Below, in pieces: positions 41,809 to 50,672 of a stretch of DNA of 64,000 nucleotides. Both the position numbers and the translations under genes were made by a program. The notes beneath the pieces are model-generated. The model saw only the letters and a list, made by a program, of their open reading frames with translations, did no database searches and had not been told where the DNA came from. Numbering within the stretch: position 1 is the stretch's first letter; the number at the start of each line of letters is the position of its first letter. The DNA comes from UASB124 sp041662445 (GTDB taxonomy: Bacteria > Babelota > Babeliae > Babelales > RVW-14): assembly GCA_041662445.1 (NCBI GenBank), contig JBAZSL010000008.1, positions 1 to 64,000 of the forward strand, read 5' to 3'.

Positions 41809-42435
41809 CTATTTTTTCCCCGTCGATACGTGCTCGATTGCTACATAACTTGATCTACCATCAGTTTGTGACTGCATAAATAGGTTACCATCGAGTGTTG
41901 TGTTCTCGCCAATTAACAACACTCCGTCGTCCGTGGTGAAAAAATTAATTGTTTCTGGGGCATCGGTATCATTTTTGATGGTTATATAGGTGAAGCGAGA
42001 CGTTTGGATGAAAATTGCTTTTTTCACAAGGGGAATAATCGTGAGATTGCGGGGAAGCATTCCAAGCGTAAGTTCGCTCTGCGGCATTATTGTTATGTGA
42101 GGTATTTTGGGGAGGAGCCCATTAAAAAATAACGTGACATCATGCGCGACAAGTTGCGATGTTTCATCTTCGAACATGATGCTGCGTCTTCCTAATAGTT
42201 CCAATTCAATACTATCAAGGCACAATGTTGCTCCTGCCCTAATAACGATTGTTTTTAAGGGAGAAGAGAATATTATTGCATCGATATTTTCTGGCATGAT
42301 AGTAAGAGCTCTCTCTATTTCAAGAATGTGAGGCGTTGCTTTATGTAGGAAATACTCTTGTTGCATCATGTAGGCAGTGCTGACAAAACAACCGAGTGTT
42401 ATAAAGCTGCAAACCATTTTCTTTATTACGTTCAT
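41809..42435 (-). CDS. Secreted beta-rung protein, family member B
   Basis: The 208-residue protein has a signal peptide-like start (NVIKKMVCSFITLGCFVSTAYM). Its rungs include KTIVIRAGATLCLDSIELELLG, HITIMPQSELTLGMLPRNLTI and GVLLIGENTTLDGNLFMQS. The pattern (h-x-h-x-P/A-G/Q-A/S-x-L) matches family members at 40444 and 43356. AAAGGATC precedes the ATG, 13 bases after the gnd stop, so it is the last gene of the zwf-gnd run. Confidence 0.7.
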   Translation of the reverse strand: MNVIKKMVCSFITLGCFVSTAYMMQQEYFLHKATPHILEIERALTIMPENIDAIIFSSPLKTIVIRAGATLCLDSIELELLGRRSIMFEDETSQLVAHDVTLFFNGLLPKIPHITIMPQSELTLGMLPRNLTIIPLVKKAIFIQTSRFTYITIKNDTDAPETINFFTTDDGVLLIGENTTLDGNLFMQSQTDGRSSYVAIEHVSTGKK

Positions 42436-42448
42436 TACTGATCCTTTT

Positions 42449-43342
42449 TCAAATTTTCTTTATCTCATGCCCGCCAAATTCATGCCGCATCATCGCAACT
42501 AACTTGGTAGCATAATTGCCGCCCGATTCACGTGACCATGCACGTATTCTGAGTGCTTCTTCAATAACGTTGGTGGGAATCCCAAGCATTTTTGCAGTGG
42601 CTACCGTCCATTGACCAGTTTTATTCTCACCGATGGCTCCAGAAATATCATCAAAATCGCTGCCGCGTGAAAAGATTTGTTGGGTGAGTTCAAGAAGCCA
42701 TGAGCGCACAATAGCGCCATGGTTCCATACGTTGGCGATCTGTTCCAAATTCAACTCTGTATAAGGGCCCTGTTTAAGAACCTGAAACCCTTCGGCGTAT
42801 GCTTGCATAAGTGCGTACTCTATGCCATTGTGCACCATTTTTACAAAGTGCCCTGCGCCAGAGGGGCCGACATGAGCGAACCCTTTTGGAGCGGCAAGTG
42901 CTTCAAAAACTGGCTGTGCAGTTTTGTAAGCCGTGAGGTTGCCGCCAATCATGAGTGAAAAGCCAGCATCTTTGCCGTGCAAGCCGCCCGATGTGCCGCA
43001 ATCAAGAAAGTTGATTTCACGTTTGGCCAAATGCTGTGCGCGTGCGATGGAATCTTTGTAAAAACTATTGCCGCCGTCAATAACAATAGAATGTTTTTTT
43101 AAACCTCCCTGAATGCCGGTAAGCGCATCATCGACCGCTTTGCCCTCAGGAACCATGAGCCAGATAATTTCTGCTTGTGCCGAACAATCGCTGATGAGAT
43201 CGACGCAATGGATGCCATCGCGTTGTGCTAAGGCTCGTGACTCTGCATTGATATCAAAACCGATGACCGTATGTCCGTGCTTTGCCAAGCGGTGTGCAAT
43301 TGAGGCGCCCATGCGGCCAAGACCAATAATGCCTATATTCAT
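42449..43342 (-). CDS. gnd: 6-phosphogluconate dehydrogenase, short form
   Basis: From ATG 43342 (AAGGAC upstream) the protein has 297 residues: NIGIIGLGRMGASIAHRLAKHG (dinucleotide-binding), EIIWLMVPEG, DGGNSFYKD, FLDCGTSGG, GAGHFVKMVHNGIEY (catalytic Lys) and GIGENKTGQWTVATA. The length of about 300 marks the short GndA-like class rather than the 470-residue E. coli form. It oxidises and decarboxylates 6-phosphogluconate to ribulose 5-phosphate. It lies in one run with zwf, separated by a secreted protein gene. Confidence 0.92.
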   Translation of the reverse strand: MNIGIIGLGRMGASIAHRLAKHGHTVIGFDINAESRALAQRDGIHCVDLISDCSAQAEIIWLMVPEGKAVDDALTGIQGGLKKHSIVIDGGNSFYKDSIARAQHLAKREINFLDCGTSGGLHGKDAGFSLMIGGNLTAYKTAQPVFEALAAPKGFAHVGPSGAGHFVKMVHNGIEYALMQAYAEGFQVLKQGPYTELNLEQIANVWNHGAIVRSWLLELTQQIFSRGSDFDDISGAIGENKTGQWTVATAKMLGIPTNVIEEALRIRAWSRESGGNYATKLVAMMRHEFGGHEIKKI

Positions 43343-43355
43343 ATTTTGTCCTTGT

Positions 43356-44003
43356 CTATCTATCATAGTAGCCTTCTAACCCGTCAAACGTACCCTTGGG
43401 AATCACAACACCGCCTATAATAAGTGCTATGTTTTCATCAATATGAATTTTAAATGGTTTGCGAAATGGATTCCAGCAGGGCTCTAGCCCCCAAAAATCA
43501 TGGAAATACATGTTCAAATACATAAATAATTCGGAGTTGGGGAAAATATGAAGAGTTCCTATGTCATACCGCGTTTCTTCTTCACAGCTGAATGTGGTGT
43601 GGGCACAAATGTCAATTGTTGAAGATTGATGTTCGAAAATTAGATTATCTTGTTTAATGCCTGCGATTGTAGTGGGTTCGATCCCATTAAGGTGGAAAAT
43701 TGTAGTGAGTATGAACCAATGGCTTTTATTAGTGCACTTCTCCTTAGATTGTATGATGAGATGCGCGCCTGGCGTAATAATAATTCTTCCGTTGGACTTG
43801 AACGCGAGATCATGATTAAGCGTGCAGTTGCCTATGAGCGTGATTTCATCATTGAGAATGATTGTGCCATTCTTGTTGGGAGGGTAGTGGCTTTCAATGG
43901 GGCTATTGTTTATTTCTTCGACCACTTGCATTGCCGCTAGTGATGCCATGCAATGTATGCAAAGCAGAGAGATTAATAAAATTTTTTTCACATAATTCTT
44001 CAC
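43356..44003 (-). CDS. Secreted beta-rung protein, family member C
   Basis: The 215-residue protein has a signal peptide (KKILLISLLCIHCMASLAAM). Rungs include GTIILNDEITLIGNCTLNHDL, GRIIITPGAHLIIQSK and GTLHIFPNSELFMYLN. The C-terminal IHIDENIALIIGGVVIP recalls the tails of the propeller proteins. The GTG start at 44003 follows the zwf stop TAA with no gap, so it is translated by coupling to zwf. A second in-frame GTG four codons later is also possible. Confidence 0.7.
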   Translation of the reverse strand: MKNYVKKILLISLLCIHCMASLAAMQVVEEINNSPIESHYPPNKNGTIILNDEITLIGNCTLNHDLAFKSNGRIIITPGAHLIIQSKEKCTNKSHWFILTTIFHLNGIEPTTIAGIKQDNLIFEHQSSTIDICAHTTFSCEEETRYDIGTLHIFPNSELFMYLNMYFHDFWGLEPCWNPFRKPFKIHIDENIALIIGGVVIPKGTFDGLEGYYDR

Positions 44004-45425
44004 TTACGCCCTCCACCGTAATTTTGGATCAAGCAAAGTGACCTCTTTGGGGCCATCACTCCCCTTTGCATAATGATAGAGGTGCGTTTTGAGACGTTTG
44101 ATGTGTTCGATAATTTTCCATGACCAATCAATTTCATCTGCTCGAACAAATGCAAAATGATCGCCACGTATGGCGTCTGCCAAGAGTACTTCGTATGCTG
44201 CCGGGGTATTGGGTCCCCAGTGCGTGTTGTGCGAAAAATTCATGGTGACGGGAACCACGCGGTTAAAAATTCCTGGCGATTTAACATTGAGTTCGAGAAA
44301 AAAACCTTCATCAGGTTGAATTTTGATGGTCAAATAGTTTGAATCCATCGGACAAAAATCAAGCAGGCATTTAACCATTTTAAATTTTATGTGAATGCTT
44401 GCCTCATCATGTTTGAGGTGCTTGCCCGTCTTGAGATAAAACGGAACTCCCTTCCAACGTCGGTTGTTGATAATGAGCTTTACAGCTGCAAATGTTTCAG
44501 TTGTTGAATGGGGTTTAACATTTTTTTCTTTGAGATAGCCGTCATATTGGCCAAGAATCGCTGAGACAACTTTCGCTTTTGAAAGTACGCGTACTTTGCA
44601 GTTACGTAGATATTCAGCCGTTAGTTTTTCTGGAGGTTCCATGGCAACAAGTGCCAGAATTTGAAGCAGATGATTTTGGACAACATCATTAAGTGCCCCA
44701 CAAGCATCATAAAACGCACCGCGATGTTCAAGGCCAATCGATTCGCTGAGTACAATTTGTACTGAGTCAATATGCTCATGACTCCACAAGGGCTCAAAAA
44801 TTCGATTGGTAAAACGTGCTAACGCGATATTGGCAACCAGCTCCTTGCCCAAATAATGATCTATTCTAAAAACCTGTTTTTCATCAAAAACTCTTTTGAT
44901 GGCTCGATTGATGGTGCGTGCTGATTTCAGATCATAGCCAAAGGGCTTTTCATACACAACGCGGGCCCATGTACCACGTTTAGTAAGGTGTCCTTCTTGG
45001 TGTTTTTCAGCGATGCTATACGTAGAAAGATTTTTAGTAATAACGGCAAAATGCTGCGGCATTGTGGCAAGATAAAAAAGTCGATTGCAGCCAAGTTTGT
45101 GACATCCTTCAACGTTTTCAATGAGCGTGCGGAGCCCCTTGTAAGCCTGTTTGTCGTGAAAGTCCATTTGGTAATAATAGAGGCGCTTTTGGAGCTTCGA
45201 CCATACGGACCGGTCGATGTTATGAATAAATTTGCGTGATTGCTCAAGAATTTCGTGCATGGTTGTTGCGCTGTTGGCGACACCGACGAGTGCAAAGCTG
45301 CAAATTTTCTCAGATGCGACAAGCTTATAAATTGCCGGTATCAGTTTTCGTTGAGCTAGATCCCCCGTTGCACCAAGAATGACAAAAACACACGCGTCCA
45401 AACATGTGGTTGGTGCTTGTTCCAT
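44004..45425 (-). CDS. zwf: Glucose-6-phosphate 1-dehydrogenase
   Basis: From ATG 45425 (AAAGGG upstream) the protein has 473 residues: ACVFVILGATGDLAQRKLIPA (NADP-binding), VVYEKPFGYDLKSA, the active-site segment FRIDHYLGKELV with its Lys and His, and GVPFYLKTGKHL. It makes 6-phosphogluconolactone from glucose 6-phosphate. No pgl gene is next to it; a HAD phosphatase precedes it by ten bases. Usual length is about 490 residues. Confidence 0.95.
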   Translation of the reverse strand: MEQAPTTCLDACVFVILGATGDLAQRKLIPAIYKLVASEKICSFALVGVANSATTMHEILEQSRKFIHNIDRSVWSKLQKRLYYYQMDFHDKQAYKGLRTLIENVEGCHKLGCNRLFYLATMPQHFAVITKNLSTYSIAEKHQEGHLTKRGTWARVVYEKPFGYDLKSARTINRAIKRVFDEKQVFRIDHYLGKELVANIALARFTNRIFEPLWSHEHIDSVQIVLSESIGLEHRGAFYDACGALNDVVQNHLLQILALVAMEPPEKLTAEYLRNCKVRVLSKAKVVSAILGQYDGYLKEKNVKPHSTTETFAAVKLIINNRRWKGVPFYLKTGKHLKHDEASIHIKFKMVKCLLDFCPMDSNYLTIKIQPDEGFFLELNVKSPGIFNRVVPVTMNFSHNTHWGPNTPAAYEVLLADAIRGDHFAFVRADEIDWSWKIIEHIKRLKTHLYHYAKGSDGPKEVTLLDPKLRWRA

Positions 45426-45435
45426 GGTATGCCCT

Positions 45436-46095
45436 TTATGCAAGGATTCCACGTTTCTTTAATTCCTCAACAACGTAAGCGTGATCTTTACACAGGATGC
45501 CGTCAATGCCCGCATTCTGTGCGCCCTCAATATTAACTTCAAGGTCATCGATAAAAAGGCATTCATGAGGGTCAAGATTGTAGGTGGTCAAGAGATGCTG
45601 ATAAATTTCTAGCTCTGGCTTAATAAGTTTAATTTTATATGAAAAAACGGCGCCATCGAAGAGTGAAAGAAACTCATATGCAGCAATTCTCTGGTGTGCT
45701 GGTGCAGAAAAATTGGAAAGAATATAGGTGTTAAACCCCCGAGCACGTACTGCATGCAATGTCTTTACGCCCTCATCGATAGGAACAAGTTGCTCGACAA
45801 GATGTTTTAACAGCGTCGTGCAGTGTGCTACAAATGGCTTATCTGGAAAACGTGGTGCAACAAGCTTAATTGCTTGTTCTGGCGTGAGGGTGCCACGATC
45901 AATTTCGGTATATTCTGGGAGCTTTATGACATCAAGGAGATACCAAGGTTTTTCGGTATGCTCTTTAAATGCCTGCTCAATAAGCTCACGTGGTTTGTAG
46001 TGAACCAATACGCCACCAAGATCAAAAATAATATTACGATAACGCGAGTGGGGTTTGGTAAGCATAGACTTAAGATTTTTTGTATCAGAACTCAC
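45436..46095 (-). CDS. HAD-superfamily phosphatase (subfamily IA)
   Basis: The 219-residue protein has motif I NIIFDLGGVLVHY (the second acidic residue of DxD is replaced by Gly, as in the YihX-like group), motif II ILSNFSA, motif III Lys in LIKPELEIY, and motif IV FIDDLEVNIEGAQNAG. Members dephosphorylate sugar phosphates such as glucose 1-phosphate or related compounds. Placement before zwf suggests a sugar-phosphate substrate. The GTG start is preceded by AAGGAG. Confidence 0.85.
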   Translation of the reverse strand: MSSDTKNLKSMLTKPHSRYRNIIFDLGGVLVHYKPRELIEQAFKEHTEKPWYLLDVIKLPEYTEIDRGTLTPEQAIKLVAPRFPDKPFVAHCTTLLKHLVEQLVPIDEGVKTLHAVRARGFNTYILSNFSAPAHQRIAAYEFLSLFDGAVFSYKIKLIKPELEIYQHLLTTYNLDPHECLFIDDLEVNIEGAQNAGIDGILCKDHAYVVEELKKRGILA

Positions 46096-46115
46096 GTGAC
46101 TCCTTTCAGTGATGA

Positions 46116-48311
46116 TTAGGAACGTGCTTCAAGATTGGTGGTTAAAAATTCTTTAAGAAACGTGAGCCGCTTGGTGCCCTTATCGTTTCTGATGCCCATT
46201 GCGATTGCTTTGGACTGGCCAATCAAGATACACAATTTTTTCGCACGCGTGATGGCAGTATAGATCAAATTTCGTTGGAGCAGAATAAAGTGCTGCATAA
46301 AGATAGGAATGATGACGCAGGCAAATTCTGATCCTTGGCTTTTGTGAATTGATACGGCGTATGACAAGGTCAATTCGTTGAGTTCAGTAAAATCATACGT
46401 GAGACTCCGCTCACCAAAAGCAATGGTGAGTTCCTGGTCGACTTTGTTGATGTCGGTAATGGTGCCGATATCACCGTTAAAAACAAATTTGTCGTAGTTA
46501 TTACGAATTTGCATCACACGATCTGCCACCTTGTAAATTGTGCCAAATTGTGTTGCTTGCTTATCAGGATTGTTGTCCGGATTGAGAATCATTTGAAGTT
46601 CTTGGTTGAGTCGTTGCGTGCCAACAATGCCGCGGTTCATGGGTACCAGTACAATACTGTCCGAAGGATCGATACCCACCTGTGGTAGTTGTTGTTCATA
46701 AAGTTTACGCAGCAATGGAAAAATATTTTCAGGCGTATCCTCTTTGATATAAGCAAAATCTTTTTTCGATCCCGGAATAAACGACTGAGGAAATTCTCCA
46801 CGGTTAACACGGTGAGCATTGACGATAATGAGGCTGTTTTGTGCTTGCCTAAAAATTTGTGTGAGTCGCACGGTGGCGATCTTTGTCGAATCGATGAGGT
46901 CTTTAAGCACGTTGCCTGCGCCGACTGAAGGCAGTTGATCAATGTCACCGATAAGTACGAGCGTTGCATTCCATGGCAATGCTTTCATGATGGCATGCAT
47001 GAGAAAAACATCGATCATCGATGCCTCATCGACAATCAGATAATCAAGCTCAAGCGCATTATGCTCGTTACGCGTAAATGTCATTGCCCCTGGCGTGAAT
47101 TCGAGAAGACGATGAAGTGTCTCAGTATTCTTGCCGGTGCTTTCAAACAACCGTTTTGCGGCGCGACCGGTAGGCGCGGCAAGCTTAAAGCGTACATGAT
47201 TGCTTTCAAGCGTGCGAATGAGCCGTTTGACGAGCGTTGTTTTACCTGTGCCAGGCCCGCCAGTAATAATGGTCATTTTATGCTGTAGGCAACTGAGAAT
47301 GCCGCGTTGTTGATCTTCATTGAGTTCAACGCCGCGTTCATCGGGGAGCCGGATTTCACGATAGATTGCATCGATATCAAATTTTTTTACTGTCGATGGG
47401 TGCTCAAGTAAGCGTAATACCTTGTGGGCGATTCCTTTTTCTGAGTGATAAAATTGTGGAAGCGAAAGATAATGATGATCGTTGTGAGAAATAAGTTTTA
47501 CCTTGTCTTCTTGGTAGAGTGCGGTAAGCGCGCTTTTTACAAGCTCGGTGTGTCCTTCTGTCTCACTCAGCTCAAGAATTTGAATTGCAGTGTCTTTAAG
47601 CTTTGGTACTTCAACGTAAAGGTGCCCGCCTTCAGTTGCTTGCGTAATGGCATACAAAATACCCGCCTTAATGCGATCTTGTGCATGACGTTCAAGCCCA
47701 AGCTTGAGGGCAATTTGATCAGCGGTTTTAAACCCGATGCCCCAAATATCCTCAACAAGGCGATAAGGATTTTCTTGGATTTTTTCAATCGATTGATTGC
47801 CATACGTTTTGAAAATTTTAACCGCATACGCCGGCGAAACATCTTTTGAGCGCAAAAAGACCATTACGCGCGAAATCTCTTTTTGGCTTTGCCATGCGGT
47901 AACGATAGCTTCTACGCGCTTGGGGCCAACGCCACCGATACGCAATAAACGTTGCGGCTCTTTATCGATAACTTCAAGCGTTTTTTCACCAAAGGCAGAC
48001 ACAAGTTTTTCGGCAAATTTAGGACCGATGCCTTTGATGAGCCCTGATGAAAGATATTTTTGAATTCCCAGCGCCGATGAGGGGAGTTTGGTGACGCATT
48101 CATGCGCTTCGAGCTGTCGTCCGAATTTGGGATGAAACGACCACGTACCGCGTATGGTGACGTCAGAACCCTGATGCAAATTGCCAATGGTGCCACGGAC
48201 CGTGATCGTTTCTCGTGAACTTACTTTGAGGGTGAATACGAGGAAGCCATTTTCTTCACCTTTAAAAACGATGTGTTCCACCGTTCCTGAAAGTTCTGTG
48301 AATGCTTCCAT
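46116..48311 (-). CDS. recD2: RecD2-type ATP-dependent DNA helicase
   Basis: The 731-residue protein has the RecD2 layout. An N-terminal OB-like domain is followed by tandem helix-hairpin-helix motifs (LLRIGGVGPKRVEAIVTAW; PYRLVEDIWGIGFKTADQIA). The helicase core carries Walker A TGGPGTGKTTL, DEASMID, GDIDQLPSVGAG and LTLSYAVSIHKSQGSEF. It unwinds DNA 5' to 3' and acts in repair outside RecBCD. A Rep-like C-terminus (YTAITRAKKLCILIG) completes it. Its start has no strong ribosome site and lies 15 bases after the preceding stop. Confidence 0.95.
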   Translation of the reverse strand: MEAFTELSGTVEHIVFKGEENGFLVFTLKVSSRETITVRGTIGNLHQGSDVTIRGTWSFHPKFGRQLEAHECVTKLPSSALGIQKYLSSGLIKGIGPKFAEKLVSAFGEKTLEVIDKEPQRLLRIGGVGPKRVEAIVTAWQSQKEISRVMVFLRSKDVSPAYAVKIFKTYGNQSIEKIQENPYRLVEDIWGIGFKTADQIALKLGLERHAQDRIKAGILYAITQATEGGHLYVEVPKLKDTAIQILELSETEGHTELVKSALTALYQEDKVKLISHNDHHYLSLPQFYHSEKGIAHKVLRLLEHPSTVKKFDIDAIYREIRLPDERGVELNEDQQRGILSCLQHKMTIITGGPGTGKTTLVKRLIRTLESNHVRFKLAAPTGRAAKRLFESTGKNTETLHRLLEFTPGAMTFTRNEHNALELDYLIVDEASMIDVFLMHAIMKALPWNATLVLIGDIDQLPSVGAGNVLKDLIDSTKIATVRLTQIFRQAQNSLIIVNAHRVNRGEFPQSFIPGSKKDFAYIKEDTPENIFPLLRKLYEQQLPQVGIDPSDSIVLVPMNRGIVGTQRLNQELQMILNPDNNPDKQATQFGTIYKVADRVMQIRNNYDKFVFNGDIGTITDINKVDQELTIAFGERSLTYDFTELNELTLSYAVSIHKSQGSEFACVIIPIFMQHFILLQRNLIYTAITRAKKLCILIGQSKAIAMGIRNDKGTKRLTFLKEFLTTNLEARS

Positions 48312-48326
48312 CGTTGTTAATTATTG

Positions 48327-49007
48327 TTATTTACGTTTGAAGAATTGTGCGCGAGCTTTAAGGTATTCTTCCCGTGTTTCTGGGGAAAGGCTTTCGGTCA
48401 AGTCGCCAAAGAAAATAATAATCTCGGTACAAGCATCTTTTAACTTTTCTTTAGTTTGTACCCAAGATTCAAAGAATATGTTTTGCTCGTGTGCCGAACA
48501 GTCAAGGAAATTGAGAAGAGCGCTATTTTTTTTAAGCTGAGCACGCAGCGTTTGATCTTGCACATCGCCAAGAAGACTTTCTTCTATGACCGGTCTAATG
48601 AGATAGGCAAAGCCGTGAATCTGAACAAAAAATTTTCTGATTGAGGATAAGAGTGATTGTATTTTGCCAAGGATGATTATGCGATCTTCAGGCATAGTTG
48701 GTAACTCTTGGAGCATTTTGCGTGCGACAGTGCATGCAATCTCGGTGCGCAGGACGCAGGTTGGGTTGATACACAATTCAGCATCCAGAAGCTTCATGCG
48801 ATTACCAGCCGCCAGCTTTTTGGGCGCACGAATGACAAATTTTGGAGCGGCAGATACGGATGGCTTTTGTATTTGTTGCGCTCCTGGGGGGGGCATCAGT
48901 TGAGCGCCGGGTTCTTGTATGTTTACTATTACTTCTTGTGCTTCATTTCCGGCTACAGCACTTGTCATAACGATAGAACTAAGACCAACGATGTATACGA
49001 ACTTCAT
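48327..49007 (-). CDS. Exported helical protein of unknown function
   Basis: From ATG 49007 the protein has 226 residues with a signal peptide (KFVYIVGLSSIVMTSAVAG). It then has a Pro-rich linker with QEPGAQLMPPPGAQQ and a predicted helical domain containing four or five cysteines (AELCINPTCVLRTEIACTV, FLDCSAHEQ, LKDACTEIII). The QEPGA phrase also follows the signal peptide of the large exported protein at 18226. No family is recognised. It lies between an outer-membrane-like gene and recD2 with gaps of 10 and 15 bases. Confidence 0.75.
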   Translation of the reverse strand: MKFVYIVGLSSIVMTSAVAGNEAQEVIVNIQEPGAQLMPPPGAQQIQKPSVSAAPKFVIRAPKKLAAGNRMKLLDAELCINPTCVLRTEIACTVARKMLQELPTMPEDRIIILGKIQSLLSSIRKFFVQIHGFAYLIRPVIEESLLGDVQDQTLRAQLKKNSALLNFLDCSAHEQNIFFESWVQTKEKLKDACTEIIIFFGDLTESLSPETREEYLKARAQFFKRK

Positions 49008-49017
49008 GTCTAATCCT

Positions 49018-50490
49018 TTAGAAAGATGAGGTAATTTTGATATATGCTGTCCAATCTTCACCGATGTTTCTACTTCCAACGGTTATGTCACCTCCTACTC
49101 CGATACCGAAATCACTTTTTGGCTTAGGGTTGTGATATAAAATTTCACTAAATATTTTGTGCTGATACACGCTTGGAACTTCGGCATCTTCAACACGTAA
49201 ATCCTGAATTTTTATTTCGGTATTATGGATACTTTTAATCCTTTCTTCTTGCTGCGCATAAAAGTCATAACCCAGCGCAAATCGAACGCGCTTGGTAAAA
49301 TCAACATTTGCTGCAGTAACAAAATTCAAAATGCCACCGGGATAAACGGTTGATTTGAATGATGAGGGGAAAACGTATTGGCGGATGTAGGTATTAAGAA
49401 GCTCCTGGCTCGGGGTTGGCCCAGCGTTTGGATCAATGTTTTCAGGTGTTAATGTTTTTCTAAACATAAAAATACGATCTTCGTCATCAGGGAAAAGCAC
49501 GTCATACGAGATGTGGTTCCACCATTGAATAAGATCGTGGAAAAGCCCGATTTTTGCTTCTAGATAGCAACCAAAACCAAAATGTCCATTGCCAAGATGT
49601 GGATCGAGAAGGTAGTCACGAACACCACGTAATGAGTTCTTGACGGCAAGAAGTGCGTCTTCTTCATCAGAAAATGAAGCTTTCGCAAGCCCAAGTTGAA
49701 TGCTAGGGCTGTAAGAAAATCTACTGGTTGGAAGAATGGCTTCAAGTCCGACATCAACCTGCACGCTTGGTGCATTCACAGTATTGAGCCCTAGCTTAAG
49801 GCGTGTATCGCCAAGTCCAAAACGGAGCAGGAACCCTTCATGCTGATCAAAATCGCCGACGCCAAATTTTTGTCGTAGAACATCGGTGAGATCTGATCTA
49901 TCTCGCATATTGAGCCACAAATTACGTACGACAAGTTGCAGCGACGTGTGTAGTTGAAACGAAAATGGACCGCGGGTTAGGCCAAATTGGGCGAGCATGC
50001 CCGATCGATATTCTTGAAGCGTAATTTTTTTGAAAAAGGGTATGAGCTCTTTAATTTCATCTGCAGTGGTTTCGGTTGGTAATAATCCGGCGACGATGTT
50101 ATAAAAATCCCCCTGTCCTAAGGCATCCTCGATGCTGAAAAGATCATTCGTGGTGAGATTGAGGTTGCCAGTCATATTAAAAAGAAAATTAAGTGCAAAC
50201 CCGCCGTATTCAATGGCACCAATTTTGTAGGGGAGAAGATAAAGAAGATCTCGTCCTGCTGGGTGCGTTGTGCTTTTCCACAGCGGTTCTTTAACTTCGT
50301 AAAGACCTTGTGCCATAGTCTGCGCATCGATATAGCGGACAAATGGATGCGCGTCATCATAGGCATCGAGCTTTTCTATATCGAGCTCACCGGCAAAGTA
50401 ATCATTGCTTGGGCCAACTTGCGCATAAATTGGTGGTGCGCAGAGTACTAAAAAAAAGACAATAACTATTCTTCGAGTTGAAAAATTCAT
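49018..50490 (-). CDS. Predicted outer-membrane or envelope protein
   Basis: The 490-residue protein has a signal peptide (RRIVIVFFLVLCAPPIYA). It is rich in alternating hydrophobic/polar strands (RLKLGLNTVNAPSVQVDVGLEAILPT, RFALGYDFYAQQEERIK) and ends IGEDWTAYIKITSSF, with a terminal Phe preceded by alternating residues. This is the signature recognised by the BAM complex, so an outer-membrane barrel is likely. The first 130 residues are less clearly barrel-like. A proposed role (porin or transport) cannot be supported further. It heads a run of eight genes on this strand. Confidence 0.7.
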   Translation of the reverse strand: MNFSTRRIVIVFFLVLCAPPIYAQVGPSNDYFAGELDIEKLDAYDDAHPFVRYIDAQTMAQGLYEVKEPLWKSTTHPAGRDLLYLLPYKIGAIEYGGFALNFLFNMTGNLNLTTNDLFSIEDALGQGDFYNIVAGLLPTETTADEIKELIPFFKKITLQEYRSGMLAQFGLTRGPFSFQLHTSLQLVVRNLWLNMRDRSDLTDVLRQKFGVGDFDQHEGFLLRFGLGDTRLKLGLNTVNAPSVQVDVGLEAILPTSRFSYSPSIQLGLAKASFSDEEDALLAVKNSLRGVRDYLLDPHLGNGHFGFGCYLEAKIGLFHDLIQWWNHISYDVLFPDDEDRIFMFRKTLTPENIDPNAGPTPSQELLNTYIRQYVFPSSFKSTVYPGGILNFVTAANVDFTKRVRFALGYDFYAQQEERIKSIHNTEIKIQDLRVEDAEVPSVYQHKIFSEILYHNPKPKSDFGIGVGGDITVGSRNIGEDWTAYIKITSSF

Positions 50491-50672
50491 ATCACAATCT
50501 CAGCAATAGGGTTAAACTTCGCCCCCGAAAGATTCCACCTTTCCCCGGACGCCAGATGATAAGCCAACGTCATATGTAATTTACGAAGGCTTGAAACATA
50601 AAATAAAAACGCCGTATGTGTCAATGTTTTCATTTTTGAAAATACAAACTGGATATCTTCGCAAGTATTATG

